Below the pieces are notes generated by a model. It saw only the letters and a list, made by a program, of their open reading frames with translations, was not told the origin of the DNA and searched no databases. A stretch of 62,939 nucleotides of DNA, from assembly GCA_020722815.1 (NCBI GenBank), contig DYKB01000035.1:7131-70069 (forward strand). Reading direction: 5' to 3'. Each line of letters opens with the position of its first letter. Position 1 is the stretch's first letter. This document shows, piece after piece, positions 55,840-62,939 of this stretch. Both the position numbers and the translations under genes were made by a program. Origin of the DNA: Caldithrix sp. Lineage in GTDB: Bacteria; Zhuqueibacterota; Zhuqueibacteria; Thermofontimicrobiales; Sulfurfontimicrobiaceae.

Positions 55840-57048
55840 CATTTCTGAAATTGTACAATCGAAATTAAATCCAGTCCGCTATTTTAAATTTTCACCTCCT
55901 ATAGCGTCTATATTCTTTTTCTTCAAATTTAGTCTTGTGCCTGAAAAATCATTTGAATTCTTTTACCTATCAATAGTGGATGAAATCCGATCAGTTTTGT
56001 TTCTCGATTGAAACAATTTCAACCACTTTTCAAATGTAAATATGATAATTTTTTAAAATTTTAAAAAATATTTGGGCTAAAATTGAAAATCAGGCGTCTT
56101 ATATAATAGGGGGGTAAATGGCATTGTCGTCAGGCCAAGATGATAACAACATGAAATTCAATAAGTTACCATTGAATTACAACGAACTTTAGCGCGTGGT
56201 TCCATGAGCATCTCCCGATAATCACCGGGCTTTTAAACCCGAATCCTTAAATCCCTGTGGCTTAAAACTCACTCAAAATTTTGGGAGCATGATGATCCAC
56301 GAGCTAAAGATTCAGTCCATTCGTTAAGTGAAGTGTAATAACCATTTCAATATTGTAATATTTTGATACGATGAATCTGATTGAAACAGTTTTGAAATAT
56401 ATTTTAACAAATTTTTATAACCAAATTTTATATACTATTTTAAACTATTGAAATTTTAGAAGTTAAGTTTATTAAATGCGTTTGTTTATTCCGCCGGTTT
56501 AATCCACAGCGTAGTTCATATCAAACAATTTTAATAAATAATTAACAAAAACTGTTATTTCTGATAAAAAATAAGCATAATCTCATTAAAATTAAACGCT
56601 ATTAACATTATCAAATCCTGAAACAATGATTAAATTCCGTACACTTAATTATTCGATCTGGCCGATTTCTGAATATTGACGATTTTGTAATTTTTGGCCT
56701 AAAGTCATAACCGGGAGATTTGTTTAAGAATTTATAATTTTTAAGTAACATAAAAATAATGACTTATGTCTTTTTGAATAATTTTTTATACGATAATTAC
56801 AATTCTGGTATATCATTTGCATTAATTTCAAATAGCTTAAGCAACAAATAATTAATCACAATATAAATAACTTCTACTTTTAATTCATGCAGAGCTTTTC
56901 AAAAGATTAGATAGATATGATGACTGAGCACGCTAGCGTATGTGCATGCCATACAACTCTGGTGTGAAATTTGATTAGAGAATTGACGGGTTCTGCGAGC
57001 TAACTCAACTATGGTATTAACAACATCAAAAAGTTGAAGAGGGAAAAA
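55840..57048. other. Long AT-rich intergenic region with a MITE-core fragment
   Basis: No gene. At 56160-56335 a block (TAAGTTACCATTGAATT, CTTTAGCGCGTGGTTCCATGAG, CCGGGCTTTTAAACCCGA, TCCACGAGCTAAAG) is the reverse complement of the interior of the family-1 MITE at 6683-6925, with many differences and without the terminal repeats. The stretch 56340-57030 is very AT-rich with no clear hairpin. Near 56926-56952 is a short symmetric word (GCACGCTAGCGTATGTGC). Confidence 0.5.
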
Positions 57049-57732
57049 ATGGAAAAAGGTAAAATTGTACTTCTCAATGATGAGAAAAAAGTGTCAGAAA
57101 ATTTAAAAGCGATTTTGAAGGATGATAGCTATAATGTAACCTACCTGGATAGTATCGAAAGTATTAATGAAATGTCGCGTGAAGAAAAGCCCAAAGGGAT
57201 TATTATTGATTTGACGCAATATGGTGATGAAGGTTTTGATTTATGCCGCAAGCTGAAAGATAATTTCGAGACCAGACGTGCAGCAATTGTATTATATACA
57301 GAAAGCGCTGATGAAGAATTGATAATTAAAGGGCTGGAAGCCGGTGCAGATGAATTTTTATCCAATAAATTCACTGAACGCGAAACGTCCGCCCGCGTGA
57401 AAGCGATTATCCGACGAATTGAAACCAGTTCAAGCAAGAAGATTAAAGTCAAAGACCTTGAGATTGATCTGGATGAACACAAGGTCAAAAAGGCAGGAAA
57501 ACCGATTGATTTGACGTATATTCAATTTAAATTGCTCTATTTATTAGCCTCGCGCCGCGATAATGTTTTTTCGCGCAAAGAGATTCTGGAGCGTGTTTGG
57601 GGTCGTAAAGTTTATGTGACCAATCGCACGGTAGATGTGCATATTAAAAGATTACGTGAAAAATTAGGCGAATATAAGTACCCATCTCAATACATCGAGA
57701 CCATACATGGTACTGGCTATCGATTTTTATAA
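57049..57732 (+). CDS. OmpR/PhoB-family response regulator with an atypical receiver
   Basis: 227 aa from ATG 57049, chosen because GAGGG lies 6 bases upstream; a TTG at 57034 is open but weaker. The receiver domain (residues 4-118) keeps Asp54 in the phosphorylation position (IIIDLTQ) and Thr in LYTES. However, the acidic pair reads Asn10-Asp11-Glu12, and the conserved Lys is replaced: SNKF at 105-108 stands where TKPF is usual. The C-terminal winged-helix domain (about 128-227) is standard (LTYIQFKLLYLLASRRDNVFSRKEILERVWG, TVDVHIKRLREKLG, IHGTGYRF). No histidine kinase is adjacent. It may respond without normal phosphorylation. A terminator follows. Confidence 0.87.
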   Translation: MEKGKIVLLNDEKKVSENLKAILKDDSYNVTYLDSIESINEMSREEKPKGIIIDLTQYGDEGFDLCRKLKDNFETRRAAIVLYTESADEELIIKGLEAGADEFLSNKFTERETSARVKAIIRRIETSSSKKIKVKDLEIDLDEHKVKKAGKPIDLTYIQFKLLYLLASRRDNVFSRKEILERVWGRKVYVTNRTVDVHIKRLREKLGEYKYPSQYIETIHGTGYRFL

Positions 57733-57756
57733 TGATCTCATTTTTTCCTCCCTCCG

Positions 57757-57790
57757 AAGCCCCTGGTGTTTAGCTGGGGGCTTTTTTATT
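57757..57790 (+). terminator. Rho-independent terminator after the OmpR-type gene
   Basis: AAGCCCC pairs with GGGGGCTT across a short loop and is followed by TTTTTATTTTTTT. It is 25 bp after the stop codon. Confidence 0.8.
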
Positions 57791-57980
57791 TTTTTCCGCA
57801 ACTTTTCCAATACTTTTCAGTAAACTATAAAAGGCAAAATGAAGATTATCAGGTTCATCAATTACAGGAGATACAGACGCTGTTATGTCTGGTGACGTGT
57901 GTCAATCGGGATGCATGAAACATAAAGTTTGATGATGAACAAGTAAGTGAAACGATGATGGGGCACAATTTTATTCGTTT

Positions 57981-59576
57981 ATGGTAATATTTTATCCAAA
58001 AAACGATAAATACGGGTTAAGGACTTCGAAAACTCAGGTATTCAGGATGGCGACGACACTCGATACTTTAAAACGGTTCAGCGAAAAGTTTGTACGGATT
58101 ACAGATTATCAACAACTGGTAAAACAATTTGTGCTCGCGACGGTTCATCTGACAGGCTCCTTGCAAGTGATTCTGATTCGATGTCAATCTGAAAAACATG
58201 AAACGAAAGTAGAAGAAACCTATGGCGTGGATAGTAGCCTGGTTCGGGCGCCACGCGTTGAAATTACGAGTGAGGTGAGTAAATGGCTTCCAAAAGAAGG
58301 TGAAATCCTGGCATTGGCCGAAGAGGGAAGTGACAGATTTCTGATCTTATTGGACCCGAATGAAGCCTCATTTTTTCAATGCGAAATGCGAATTCCACTT
58401 TTTGTTCAAAAGCATCTGTTTGGTGTATTAAGCCTGGGCCCGAAAGCGCTTGGAATGGAATATAGCAAAAAAGATATCGATTTACTGCAAATTTTAGTCA
58501 ACATATTTATCCTCGCTTTAGAACGGCTAAACCAATCCGTGCCGATTCCAACAAATACAAAAGTCCCCAATAATGGCCTTCTTTCAACGCAATGTTCTGT
58601 CCAGAAAAATGGTTCACCGATTATTATTAAAAAATCCAGAAATACGGATGCGCTACAGGGAGAAAGCGAAGTTATTCGCCGGGTAGAAGAAATTATCGAA
58701 CGTGTCGCTGGAAGTGATGTTACCGTCCTGATAACTGGTGAAAGTGGAACAGGGAAAGAGTTGGTCGCCCGAAAAATCCATCAAAGAAGTCTTCGGAATC
58801 GTTTTCCGATGGTTACGATGAATTGTGCGGCGCTACCTGAAAATCTGGTTGAAAGTGAGCTATTTGGCCATGAAAAAGGCTCATTCACCAATGCCTTTGC
58901 CCAGAAAAAAGGTCGGTTTGAGTTAGCTGATAATTCAACACTATTTCTGGATGAAATTGGTGAAATGCGCCTGGAAACCCAGGCGAAGCTCCTGCGGGTT
59001 TTGCAGGATGGAACTTTTCAGCGTATTGGCGGAACCCGAACGCTTCAGTCCAATGTTCGAATTATTGCGGCGACGAATAAAAATTTAGAAGATGAAATTC
59101 GAAAAGGCACTTTTCGCCAAGATCTGTTTTATCGATTAAATGTTGTTCAAATTCATTTGCCTCCGCTGCGTGAACGGAAAGACGACATCTTATTTCTGGC
59201 AAATTATTTTATTGATAAATTTACGGAATATTATAATAAGAAACCTGTTAAACTCTCTACTTATGCCACTCAAAAAATATTGAACTATTCATTCCCTGGA
59301 AATATTCGAGAACTCCAGAATATCATCGAACGAGCTGTCATCATGGAAAAAAGTGAATTGTTAACGCTTGACTTTTTACGGGGAATGGATGCGCCGCCTG
59401 TTCAAAATATTGGTGAAACGGCTAGCCGTTCATCGTTAGAAGAACTCGAAAGAAAACATATAGAAGCGGTGCTAACGAGCGTTGGGTATAATAAATCACA
59501 TGCTGCTAAAATTTTGGGGATTGCCCGAAAAACTCTCCGGGAAAAAATTCAGAAATATCAATTAAAAGCTTCATAA
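57981..59576 (+). CDS. Sigma-54-dependent transcriptional activator with a GAF-like sensor
   Basis: 531 aa if started at 57981; ATG 58047 (509 aa) directly before the GAF-like part is equally possible, since neither has a strong ribosome site. Domains are a GAF-like sensor (about 25-190), the AAA+ domain with Walker A GESGTGKE and Walker [10 protein letters not shown] (about 235-465), and a Fis-type helix-turn-helix ([24 protein letters not shown]) at the end. The sigma-54 contact loop normally reads GAFTGA but is GSFTNA here (residues 300-305). A strong -24/-12 promoter with a symmetric upstream site lies downstream in front of the HEAT-repeat gene, its likely target. The signal it senses is unknown. 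Confidence 0.9.
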   Translation: MVIFYPKNDKYGLRTSKTQVFRMATTLDTLKRFSEKFVRITDYQQLVKQFVLATVHLTGSLQVILIRCQSEKHETKVEETYGVDSSLVRAPRVEITSEVSKWLPKEGEILALAEEGSDRFLILLDPNEASFFQCEMRIPLFVQKHLFGVLSLGPKALGMEYSKKDIDLLQILVNIFILALERLNQSVPIPTNTKVPNNGLLSTQCSVQKNGSPIIIKKSRNTDALQGESEVIRRVEEIIERVAGSDVTVLITGESGTGKELVARKIHQRSLRNRFPMVTMNCAALPENLVESELFGHEKGSFTNAFAQKKGRFELADNSTLFLDEIGEMRLETQAKLLRVLQDGTFQRIGGTRTLQSNVRIIAATNKNLEDEIRKGTFRQDLFYRLNVVQIHLPPLRERKDDILFLANYFIDKFTEYYNKKPVKLSTYATQKILNYSFPGNIRELQNIIERAVIMEKSELLTLDFLRGMDAPPVQNIGETASRSSLEELERKHIEAVLTSVGYNKSHAAKILGIARKTLREKIQKYQLKAS

Positions 59577-59828
59577 TAATCAACCATAGCTGCCTTGAAA
59601 TTCCAATTCATTTGATATTCTTCTCATTTTATTATCTAAAATTCGGATTGGCATAATTCAAAATTTTACAAGATCTGCCACGAATTATAATTCCACAATT
59701 TATTTCCACTAAATTTGAAGATTTCAGCGCTATAAATTCGTGTAATCCGTGACGCGACATAAATTTAAAAACCATGATTTATTTTTATCAATATCGTATC
59801 AATTTGATGAGCATAAAATTCAGGGAAA

Positions 59829-59885
59829 CGGTACAAAAAGTACCGCTAGTGATACCTTTGGTTCCATTTCTGGGGATTTCGTACC
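59829..59885 (+). promoter_or_regulatory. Likely upstream activator site
   Basis: A perfect inverted repeat CGGTAC-AAAAA-GTACCG lies at 59829-59845, with another GTACC half-site at 59881-59885, 41 bp on (about four helical turns). It is about 165 bp upstream of the -12 element, a usual distance for a sigma-54 activator. Confidence 0.6.
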
Positions 59886-59997
59886 AGTGAAAAAAATCGG
59901 CAATTAAATAAAACAGACCATGGTTTTAATTTGTAAGTATTTAATTATTAATTAGTTAAATTATTTTAAAAAATTGCAGTTTTTTAGCAATAAAAAC

Positions 59998-60011
59998 GGC
60001 ACGCCTATTGC
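59998..60011 (+). promoter_or_regulatory. Sigma-54 (-24/-12) promoter of the HEAT-repeat gene
   Basis: The sequence CGGCACGCCTATTGCC has GG at 59998-59999 and GC at 60010-60011 with the strict 10-bp spacing, and it keeps GGCACG and TTGC of the consensus. The expected start is near 60022, about 75 bp before the ATG at 60099. Confidence 0.8.
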
Positions 60012-60098
60012 CTTCGGTAGAAGCGAGATTTGAAACTCAGACTAAAAATAAAAAATTTAATCAATACTTAACTTTTTCAGTACTCAGGAGGTCGTAAT

Positions 60099-60494
60099 AT
60101 GAATAATAAATTTAAACTCAGTCTGGTTGGAACACTCGTTGTGTTAATGGTCCTGTCATTTGGTAGCATGCTGGTCGCTGCTGACAAAATCACCTATGAA
60201 GAATATCTGATTAAATCACTAAACGATGAAGATGTTGCCCGTCGTGCCAATGCTGCTCAACAATTAGCCCCGCGAAATGTAACTGAAGCGATTCAACCGC
60301 TGGTCCAAATGTTACAAAATGATAAGGATTTTCGTGGACGAATTGTGGCAGCCGTTGCATTGATGAAATTAGGCGATCAGACATTAATTCCAACCTTGAA
60401 AGATGCTTATCAGAATGAAACCCGAAAAACGGTTCAAACAGTTCTGGCAGGTGTGATAAGAGAATTACAAAAACAAGCAGTTACACAAGGCTAA
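60099..60494 (+). CDS. Exported small HEAT-repeat protein
   Basis: 131 aa with a signal peptide (residues 1-28, ending MLVAAD). The mature part is two HEAT/PBS-type helical repeats (DEDVARRANAAQQLAPRNVTEAIQPLVQMLQ and FRGRIVAAVALMKLGDQTLIPTLKDAYQ). It is probably a periplasmic protein-binding module. AGGAGGTCG precedes the ATG at ideal spacing. It is transcribed alone, from the sigma-54 promoter, into a strong terminator. Regulation by the activator encoded immediately upstream is inferred. Its partner is unknown. Confidence 0.8.
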   Translation: MNNKFKLSLVGTLVVLMVLSFGSMLVAADKITYEEYLIKSLNDEDVARRANAAQQLAPRNVTEAIQPLVQMLQNDKDFRGRIVAAVALMKLGDQTLIPTLKDAYQNETRKTVQTVLAGVIRELQKQAVTQG

Positions 60495-60524
60495 AAGATT
60501 TGCACATACTCAGGTCTCCAATTC

Positions 60525-60563
60525 AAAGACCTGCGAAATTTAAATTTCGCAGGTCTTTTTTTT
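60525..60563 (+). terminator. Rho-independent terminator of the HEAT-repeat gene
   Basis: AAAGACCTGCGAAATTT pairs perfectly with AAATTTCGCAGGTCTTT and is followed by more T. It is 30 bp after the stop codon. Confidence 0.9.
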
Positions 60564-60602
60564 AAAATGAACTTTCAGAGATAAACATCAATCCTGATAC
60601 CT

Positions 60603-60642
60603 AAAAAGCCCGGATTTTGATTCATAATCCAGGCTTTTTTTG
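60603..60642. terminator. Second terminator-like hairpin
   Basis: AAAAAGCCCGGATT pairs with AATCCAGGCTTTTTTT around TTGATTCAT, with one mismatch. Tandem with the previous one, it insulates the next gene. Confidence 0.7.
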
Positions 60643-60690
60643 TTGCTCCGGTATTTTTTTGAAATTTTTGATATTTATTGCTATTTAGAC

Positions 60691-60719
60691 TTGCTTTTCG
60701 ATATTCTCCGTGTTATCTT
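60691..60719 (+). promoter_or_regulatory. Promoter of the kinase-nucleotidyltransferase operon
   Basis: TTGCTT (60691-60696), 17 bp, TATCTT (60714-60719). The ATG is 82 bp downstream. Confidence 0.5.
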
Positions 60720-60800
60720 ATTTTATTTTCTCAAAAGACAGTAAATTCGATAATTCATTATTGGTTCAGGTTCTGTACAAATTAAAAAGAGAGGTGTCCC

Positions 60801-61997
60801 ATGTGTCTGGAAACGAGAATTTCACGGTTAAAAGAGATTTTAAAAAACACCTATGGTCATGAAGCAGAAGCGGCTCGTGTTATCTGTTCACCCTATCGGA
60901 TCTGTCCCTTAGGTGCACATGTGGATCATCAGCATGGCGTTGTCACCGGAATGTGTATTGATCGGAGTGTCTTGATGGTATATGCCCCCAATTATCGCCA
61001 GGAGATGCGACTCGAAAGTCTGAATTATGCGGGGAAAACGCATTTTTCGTTTGAAGAATGTTGTCAACCGCAGGAAAAACATTGGGGAAATTATGCCAAA
61101 GGTGCGGTATTTGCATTGCAGAAAAATTTTAAAATTGAGACGGGTTTTGACGGAATCATTGAAGGGAATCTTCCGGTCGGGGGGCTGAGTTCCTCGGCAG
61201 CAGTGGGATTAGCCTACTTAATGGCGCTGGAGGATGTAAACGGGTTGACAGTCTCCCGTGATGAGAACATTTTTCTTGATCAGGCGATTGAAAATGCGTT
61301 TATCGGCCTGCATAACGGGATTCTGGATCAGTCCACCATCTTAATGAGTCATAAGTGCAAACTGTTCTATCTGGATTGTGAAACGACAAAATACAATATT
61401 ATTGATCCAGGTTCGAACATTCCGGAGTTTAAAATTATCGTAGTTTATTCCGGGCTCAGTGCTGCGTTAAGTGGAACTGGATATAACCGGCGGGTATTGG
61501 AATGCCGTGAGGCCACCCAGATGCTTCTTCAAAAGGCGGGACTGGAAGTTCAGCCAGACAGCGTCCTGAAGGATGTTCCTGAGGATATTTACGAAAAATA
61601 TAAACATGAACTGCCACTCAATTTGCGGAAGCGTGCGGAACACGTCTTCTCTGAAAACAGGCGGGTTAAACAGGGTGTCGAACTCTGGAAAAAGGGGGAT
61701 CTGGCTCAATTTGGTCAGTTGATCAATGCGTCGGGATTAAGTTCAATTGAAAATTATGAGGCTGGCAGTCCCCACTTGATTTCGATTTATGAAATTCTGG
61801 CAGCGCAACCAGGCGTCTATGGTGCCAGATTTAGTGGGGGTGGTTTTCGTGGCAGTTGCATTGGATTGATTGATCCGAAATATGCGGATCAAATTAAAGC
61901 TACCGTCGCAGAAACGTATCCAAAGAAACATGTTGATATAAAAGATAGTTATGAGATATTTATTTGTGATAGCGATGAAGGGGTAAGATTTATATGA
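60801..61997 (+). CDS. GHMP sugar kinase, galacturonokinase-like
   Basis: 398 aa cytoplasmic kinase. The sugar-binding motif CSPYRICPLGAHVDHQHG, the ATP loop LPVGGLSSSAAVG (about 124-136) and the third motif GVYGARFSGGGFRGSC are complete. Galactokinases read GEHxDY at the first motif. Here it is GAHVDHQ, and with WGNYAKGAV, ENAFIGLHNGILDQS and RAEHVFSENRRV it follows, as I recall it, the plant D-galacturonate kinase (GalAK). It would make galacturonate 1-phosphate or a related sugar 1-phosphate. Its stop overlaps the start of the nucleotidyltransferase by 4 bp (ATGA). GAGAGGTG precedes the ATG. Substrate assignment is by motif memory, not a search. Confidence 0.78.
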   Translation: MCLETRISRLKEILKNTYGHEAEAARVICSPYRICPLGAHVDHQHGVVTGMCIDRSVLMVYAPNYRQEMRLESLNYAGKTHFSFEECCQPQEKHWGNYAKGAVFALQKNFKIETGFDGIIEGNLPVGGLSSSAAVGLAYLMALEDVNGLTVSRDENIFLDQAIENAFIGLHNGILDQSTILMSHKCKLFYLDCETTKYNIIDPGSNIPEFKIIVVYSGLSAALSGTGYNRRVLECREATQMLLQKAGLEVQPDSVLKDVPEDIYEKYKHELPLNLRKRAEHVFSENRRVKQGVELWKKGDLAQFGQLINASGLSSIENYEAGSPHLISIYEILAAQPGVYGARFSGGGFRGSCIGLIDPKYADQIKATVAETYPKKHVDIKDSYEIFICDSDEGVRFI

Positions 61998-62746
61998 AGG
62001 TGATTGTACTGGCAGCAGGATATGGTACCAGAATGGGTGAATTGACAAAAAATACGCCAAAACCACTTTTACCCGTGGGCGGCAAAGCGATTGTTGAACA
62101 TCTTTTTGAAAAATTAACACCAATTGAATCAATAACGCACTACTATATTATTTCAAATGGAAAATTTTATCAATCTTTTAAAGAATGGGAGTTGGATTTT
62201 CATGCCAATCGGAATGGCCATATTACACTTGATATTTTGAATGATCATTCGACTTGCAATGAAAATCGTTTAGGGGCAATTGGGGATATTCAACTGGTTC
62301 TGAATACGGTATCTTTTCAGGATGATGTCATTATAACCGCAGGTGATAACCTATATGATTTCGATCTGCTTGAATATTATCGGTTTTTTCAGAAAAAAAA
62401 TTGTGATTGTATCGCGGTGATTCCAATTCACGAACCGGAAAAGTTAAAACGGACAGGTGTGGTAGAAGTTGATTCAGATTTTCGGGTCATTGGTTTTGAA
62501 GAAAAACCTGCCGAGCCGAAATCAAATTTTGCCTGCCCACCGATCTATTTTTTTAAGCAAGCGACATTGGGACTGGTGAAAGATTATCTGAAATCTGGCA
62601 ATAATCCAGATGCTCCCGGACATTTTATTTCCTGGCTCCATAAACAACGGCCGGTGTATGCCTATCAAATAAAGGGACAACGGTACGATGTCGGAAATCC
62701 TGAAACTTATCAAAAGGTTAATGAAATTTACGCCAGTAAGAAATAG
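61994..62746 (+). CDS. Sugar-1-phosphate nucleotidyltransferase
   Basis: 250 aa. The N-terminal signature VIVLAAGYGTRMGELTKNTPKPLLPVGGKAIVEH binds the nucleoside triphosphate. GDNLYDFD holds the metal-binding Asp, and the product site follows (RTGVVEVDSDFRVIGFEEKP). It joins an NTP to a sugar 1-phosphate to give an NDP-sugar. Overlap with the kinase gene means both are made together, so the kinase product is the likely substrate. This would be UDP-galacturonate if the kinase call is right. A terminator follows 75 bp after the stop. Confidence 0.85.
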   Translation: MKVIVLAAGYGTRMGELTKNTPKPLLPVGGKAIVEHLFEKLTPIESITHYYIISNGKFYQSFKEWELDFHANRNGHITLDILNDHSTCNENRLGAIGDIQLVLNTVSFQDDVIITAGDNLYDFDLLEYYRFFQKKNCDCIAVIPIHEPEKLKRTGVVEVDSDFRVIGFEEKPAEPKSNFACPPIYFFKQATLGLVKDYLKSGNNPDAPGHFISWLHKQRPVYAYQIKGQRYDVGNPETYQKVNEIYASKK

Positions 62747-62818
62747 CGGTTATTACTCGATACAAATTTTGGGTGGTACCTGTCTTTTTTATTTTACCAG
62801 TACTATTCATTATCATCA

Positions 62819-62858
62819 AAAAAAAGCCCACTTTTAACATCGGTGGGCTTTTTTTATA
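62819..62858 (+). terminator. Rho-independent terminator of the kinase operon
   Basis: AAAAAAAGCCCAC pairs with GTGGGCTTTTTTTA around TTTTAACATCG, then ATATA. Clear stem and T-run. Confidence 0.82.
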
Positions 62859-62913
62859 TATAACATCAGTGAAACATATTCTCCGTATCCGCTCAAAAAA
62901 GGAGGGTAATTTA

Positions 62914-62939
62914 AGATGCAAAGCGCATAGAGCATGGCG
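62914..62939. repeat. Edge of a GCGCATAGAGCATGGCG repeat
   Basis: The last bases of the window (AAAGCGCATAGAGCATGGCG) match the GC-rich repeat at 43115-43256. The copy continues beyond the window. Confidence 0.5.

Noticed and set aside
56926..56952. Possible -24/-12 promoter before the OmpR-type gene
   Set aside because: GCACGCTAGCGTATGTGC lacks GG and GC at the required 10-bp spacing; it is only a symmetric word.

Overview
The window looks like a chromosomal contig of a bacterium from the Fibrobacterota-Chlorobiota-Bacteroidota side of the tree, most likely Calditrichota/KSB1-like. Two large secreted proteins end in a type IX secretion (T9SS) sorting domain with a NYPNPFN motif, which is common in KSB1, Calditrichota and Ignavibacteria. 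Promoters are of the TTGACA-N17-TATNNT type, not the Bacteroidetes -33/-7 type. Shine-Dalgarno sites are clear and the DNA is moderately AT-rich. No ribosomal RNA is present, so the phylum is inferred.

Layout. (1) 0.2-25 kb is a carbohydrate-degradation island without SusC/SusD: a GH106-like rhamnosidase, a DUF5703 glycoside hydrolase, a GxGYxYP protein, a POT peptide transporter, a sulfatase, a GH127 beta-L-arabinofuranosidase, a GH9 enzyme and a GH78 rhamnosidase. The left half is decaying. The GH106-like gene has an in-frame amber codon and a 223-bp MITE with a perfect 10-bp target duplication. The DUF5703 gene has two in-frame ambers. The sulfatase has three frameshifts, and a toxin-antitoxin pair is reduced to remnants. 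(2) 26-28.4 kb: an antiquitin-type aldehyde dehydrogenase diverges from a small membrane protein followed by tRNA-Val and tRNA-Asp. (3) 28.4-34 kb: a six-gene minus-strand operon (class V cysteine desulfurase-like protein, two small unknowns, two V4R-like proteins, one Roadblock-like protein) lies opposite a plus-strand pair that also carries Roadblock-like domains. This is the best candidate here for an undescribed system. (4) 34-39.9 kb: unknown membrane and secreted proteins, a TPR protein and a TtcA-like enzyme. (5) 39.9-45.9 kb: a TetR-headed operon for a Lol/MacB-like export system with an outer-membrane barrel and a LolA-like protein. (6) 46-56 kb: a T9SS protein with about twelve FG-GAP-like repeats, an unknown secreted protein, a HisB plus stand-alone AICAR transformylase pair, and a C45-type hydrolase. 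(7) 57-60.5 kb: an atypical OmpR-type regulator, a sigma-54 activator and, downstream, a clear -24/-12 promoter in front of a small HEAT-repeat protein. (8) 60.8-62.7 kb: a galacturonokinase-like GHMP kinase overlapping a sugar nucleotidyltransferase, probably salvaging sugars released from pectin.

How it fits together. The GH78/GH106/GH127 enzymes point to rhamnogalacturonan-type pectin side chains, and the kinase/nucleotidyltransferase pair at the right end would return a uronic acid or similar sugar to the nucleotide-sugar pool. The intergenic DNA is unusually rich in short inverted-repeat elements of several families. These share internal palindromic cores between different terminal repeats, so they look modular.
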